From DATKQI01 sp035532755 (GTDB lineage Bacteria; Pseudomonadota; Alphaproteobacteria; Acetobacterales; Acetobacteraceae), in contig DATKQI010000319.1 in NCBI GenBank assembly GCA_035532755.1, positions 1-6,979 of the forward strand: a DNA stretch of 6,979 nt, written 5' to 3'. Below the pieces are notes generated by a model. It ran no database searches, was not told the DNA's origin, and worked only from the letters and a program-made list of their open reading frames with translations. Positions 5,636 to 6,979 of the stretch are shown piece by piece. The position numbers were made by a program, and so were the translations under genes. The number at the start of each line of letters is the position of its first letter. The first letter of the stretch is position 1.

Positions 5636-6523
5636 GTGAAAATCGGATTCATCGGCCTCGGCATCATGGGGCACCCGATGGCGCTGAACCTGCGCGGCGC
5701 CGGGCACGACCTGATCGTTGCGGAGCGCGCCTCCCTGCCCGCCGGCATCCGCGCCGCCGCGCGCGTCGTGGCGGATGGGAAATCCGTGGCAGCGGCGGCG
5801 GAGATCCTCATCCTGATGCTGCCCGACACGCCGGATGTCGCCGATGTGCTGTTCGGCCGCGCCGGCGTGGCCGAGGGCCTGAAACCCGGCACGCTGGTGA
5901 TCGACATGTCCACGATCAGCCCCACGGCGACAAAGGATTTCGCCAGCAAGATCAACACGCTCGGCTGCGACTATCTGGACGCGCCGGTCTCCGGCGGGGA
6001 GGTGGGCGCGAAGGCCGCCAGCCTGACCATCATGGTGGGCGGGCCGGAGGCTGCGTTCCTGCGCGCGCTGCCGCTGTTCGAGGCGATGGGCAAGAACATC
6101 ACCCATGTGGGCGCGGCCAACGGGGCCGGGCAGGTCTGCAAGGTGGCGAACCAGATCATTGTCGCGCTGAACATCCAAGCGGTGTCCGAAGCGCTTGTCT
6201 TCGCGGCAAAAGCCGGCGCGGACCCGGCGAAGGTGCGCGGCGCGCTGATGGGTGGCTTCGCCGCCTCCCGCGTGCTGGAAGTGCATGGCCAGCGCATGCT
6301 GGACCGCGCCTTCGCGCCCGGCTTCCGCATCCGCCTGCACCAGAAGGACCTCAACCTCGCCCTTTCGGCCGCGCGGGATCTCGGCATGGCGCTGCCCAAC
6401 ACGGCGATCGCGCAGCAGATGTTCTCCGCCTGCGTCGCGGCGGACGGCGCGGAACTCGACCACTCCGCCCTCGTCATCGCGCTGGAGCGCCTGGCCGGAC
6501 AGGCGGTTGTGACGAATTCATGA
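5636..6523 (+). CDS. glxR: Tartronate semialdehyde reductase (2-hydroxy-3-oxopropionate reductase)
   Basis: NAD(P)H-dependent beta-hydroxyacid dehydrogenase expected to reduce tartronate semialdehyde to D-glycerate in the cytoplasm. At 295 residues it is close to E. coli GlxR and GarR. Seen: the Rossmann start MKIGFIGLGIMGHPMALNL with GLGIMG at 7-12, the substrate-binding block DAPVSGGEVGAKA (115-127), and GQVCKVANQ (165-173) with the catalytic Lys K169. LHQKDLNLAL (234-243) follows in the C-terminal helical domain. The GTG at 5636 has AGGAG (5624-5628) seven bases upstream. Pairing with hyi supports the tartronate semialdehyde substrate over 3-hydroxyisobutyrate or other members of the superfamily. 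The stop codon lies in the loop of a strong inverted repeat (6504-6535). Confidence 0.9.
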   Translation: MKIGFIGLGIMGHPMALNLRGAGHDLIVAERASLPAGIRAAARVVADGKSVAAAAEILILMLPDTPDVADVLFGRAGVAEGLKPGTLVIDMSTISPTATKDFASKINTLGCDYLDAPVSGGEVGAKAASLTIMVGGPEAAFLRALPLFEAMGKNITHVGAANGAGQVCKVANQIIVALNIQAVSEALVFAAKAGADPAKVRGALMGGFAASRVLEVHGQRMLDRAFAPGFRIRLHQKDLNLALSAARDLGMALPNTAIAQQMFSACVAADGAELDHSALVIALERLAGQAVVTNS

Positions 6524-6535
6524 TTGTCACAACCG
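6504..6535. repeat. Perfect 10-bp inverted repeat spanning the glxR stop codon
   Basis: CGGTTGTGAC (6504-6513) and GTCACAACCG (6526-6535) are exact inverse complements separated by 12 bases that contain the TGA stop of glxR. As RNA this is a stable hairpin at the 3' end of the operon; as DNA it could be a dimeric regulator site. No T-run follows, so it is not a textbook intrinsic terminator. Confidence 0.6.
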
Positions 6536-6539
6536 AACC

Positions 6540-6559
6540 CGCCGGAACACACTCCGGCG
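6540..6559 (+). terminator. Second hairpin after glxR, possible transcript end
   Basis: CGCCGGA (6540-6546), loop ACACAC, TCCGGCG (6553-6559) give seven perfect pairs, four bases after the preceding inverted repeat. The stem is GC-rich like a terminator but no T-run follows. The tandem hairpins may protect the mRNA 3' end or act with Rho. Confidence 0.4.
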
Positions 6560-6599
6560 CGGAGAGGAATCACAGGATATATGTGAGCAAGGCTGCTTA

Positions 6600-6629
6600 T
6601 TGAGACGCGACGCGGTGCTTTGTGATAAA
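6600..6629 (+). promoter_or_regulatory. Probable promoter for the downstream HTH gene
   Basis: TTGAGA (6600-6605, five of six matches to TTGACA) lies 18 bases before GATAAA (6624-6629, four of six to TATAAT). A TG one base before the -10 (6621-6622) makes it an extended -10. It sits in the only AT-richer part of the gap, and nothing better is seen between 6696 and the gene. The transcript would start near 6636 and carry a structured leader of about 165 bases. Confidence 0.45.
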
Positions 6630-6645
6630 AATCGCTTCGTGATAA
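6617..6645 (+). repeat. Direct repeat GCTTyGTGATAA, 17-base period
   Basis: GCTTTGTGATAA (6617-6628) and GCTTCGTGATAA (6634-6645) differ at one base and are 17 bases apart. They cover the proposed -10 element and transcription start, so they could be operator sites, perhaps for the HTH protein encoded downstream. A related TCGTGAT occurs at 6685-6691. Confidence 0.5.
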
Positions 6646-6646
6646 G

Positions 6647-6695
6647 CGACTCGTTTCCGCCGGGAGTACTATATCGGCGACGAGTCGTGATTTTT
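6647..6695 (+). terminator. Long hairpin followed by a T-run: terminator or attenuator
   Basis: CGACTCGT (6647-6654) pairs perfectly with ACGAGTCG (6680-6687). Inside it, after a three-base bulge, CGCCG (6658-6662) pairs with CGGCG (6675-6679) around a 12-base loop. TGATTTTT follows at 6688-6695, giving the layout of an intrinsic terminator. It could end readthrough from glxR. Lying after the proposed promoter, it could instead control the regulator's own transcript. A smaller hairpin, TCGCTT (6632-6637) with AAGCGA (6644-6649), shares three bases with its left arm. Confidence 0.45.
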
Positions 6696-6706
6696 GGAAT
6701 TCGCGG

Positions 6707-6718
6707 GGCGCATGCGCC
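6707..6718. repeat. Perfect 12-bp palindrome GGCGCATGCGCC
   Basis: A perfect palindrome about 80 bases upstream of the HTH start codon, followed closely by GGCGCC (6721-6726) and by a weaker inverted repeat GGTTC/GAACC (6736-6740, 6752-6756). It could be a regulator site or leader structure; GC-rich palindromes of this size also arise by chance. Confidence 0.35.
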
Positions 6719-6799
6719 AGGGCGCCAAGGCAGGGGGTTCACACCCGCCGGGAACCTGGCAACGGCCGGCGACGGAGGGGGCAGGAAGACCAGTTGGAC

Positions 6800-6979
6800 A
6801 TGCGATTCAGCGCGATCGGGCAACAGTTGCGCGCCTATCGTCTCGAATCCGGGCTCCGGGCGGAGGAGATCGCGGCCCGGCTCGGCGTCTCGCGCGCGGC
6901 GTTGTACCGCTATGAAAAAGGCGAGGTGATCAAGCTCGACACCATCAAGCGCCTCGCCGAGCTGCTGAAGATATCGCCG
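6800..6979 (+). CDS. XRE-family helix-turn-helix transcriptional regulator, partial at the window edge
   Basis: The first 60 codons of a DNA-binding regulator, open to the end of the window. Residues 5-60 make a Cro/CI-type HTH: IGQQLRAYRLESG (helix 1), LRAEEIAARLGVSRAALYRYEKGE (helices 2-3, residues 19-42) with VSRAALYRYEKG as the recognition part, then IKLDTIKRLAELLKISP. The ATG at 6800 has AGGAAG (6783-6788) eleven bases upstream and gives a normal N-terminus for the family. The C-terminal part, which would carry any sensing or oligomerisation domain, is outside the window, so the ligand and targets are unknown. It follows the hyi-glxR operon on the same strand after a repeat-rich 276-base gap, making control of those genes or of itself possible. 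Neither is shown by the sequence. Confidence 0.85.
   Translation, partial: MRFSAIGQQLRAYRLESGLRAEEIAARLGVSRAALYRYEKGEVIKLDTIKRLAELLKISP

Noticed and set aside
4709..6463. 584-codon open frame on the minus strand
   Set aside because: It lies opposite hyi and glxR, both firmly recognised with ribosome binding sites and catalytic motifs. Its translation is Arg/His/Gly/Ala-rich with no recognisable domain, as expected for a shadow frame in GC-rich DNA.
6508..6531. CRP/FNR-like site TGTGA...TCACA
   Set aside because: The arms are 14 bases apart instead of the six needed for a CRP site, and the site lies at the end of a gene, not upstream of a promoter in the usual position.
6600..6929. 109-codon plus-strand frame overlapping the HTH gene start
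   Set aside because: It crosses the repeat-rich leader and then reads the HTH gene in the wrong frame; the frame from 6800 gives an unmistakable HTH domain.

Overview
This is a GC-rich stretch (roughly 70% G+C by eye) with tightly packed, ordinary bacterial genes. The codon usage, GTG starts, a short palindromic repeat around 3451-3480 and the gene families point to a chromosomal segment of an alphaproteobacterium; sphingomonad, rhizobial or acetic-acid-bacterial relatives would all fit, and I cannot choose among them from the sequence alone. I see no transposase, phage gene, CRISPR array, tRNA or rRNA.

Layout. A MATE-family multidrug efflux gene (35-1417) is followed by a three-gene, same-strand cluster. 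It holds a small ArsR-family repressor (1531-1854), an Old Yellow Enzyme-type alkene reductase (1899-2963) and a RidA-superfamily protein (2988-3371). An operator-like set of three alternating half-sites sits directly against the arsR start codon. This looks like an autoregulated module for reactive electrophiles or enamines, with the efflux pump as a possible xenobiotic-defence neighbour. The convergent gap 3372-3560 holds a REP-like palindrome.

On the minus strand lies an AI-2E/PerM-family membrane protein (3561-4679). It is divergent from a two-gene operon encoding hydroxypyruvate isomerase (4841-5620) and tartronate semialdehyde reductase (5636-6523). Those two enzymes act on the products of glyoxylate carboligase, a gene not present here. 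A 276-base gap (6524-6799) follows. It is unusually rich in inverted and direct repeats, with a probable promoter, a long hairpin followed by a T-run, and a 12-bp palindrome. The window then ends inside an XRE-type HTH regulator (6800 to the edge).

Nothing here is convincingly a new biological system. The most interesting points are the arsR-OYE-ridA module with its operator, the missing FMN-contact arginines in the alkene reductase, and the attenuator-like leader in front of the last regulator.
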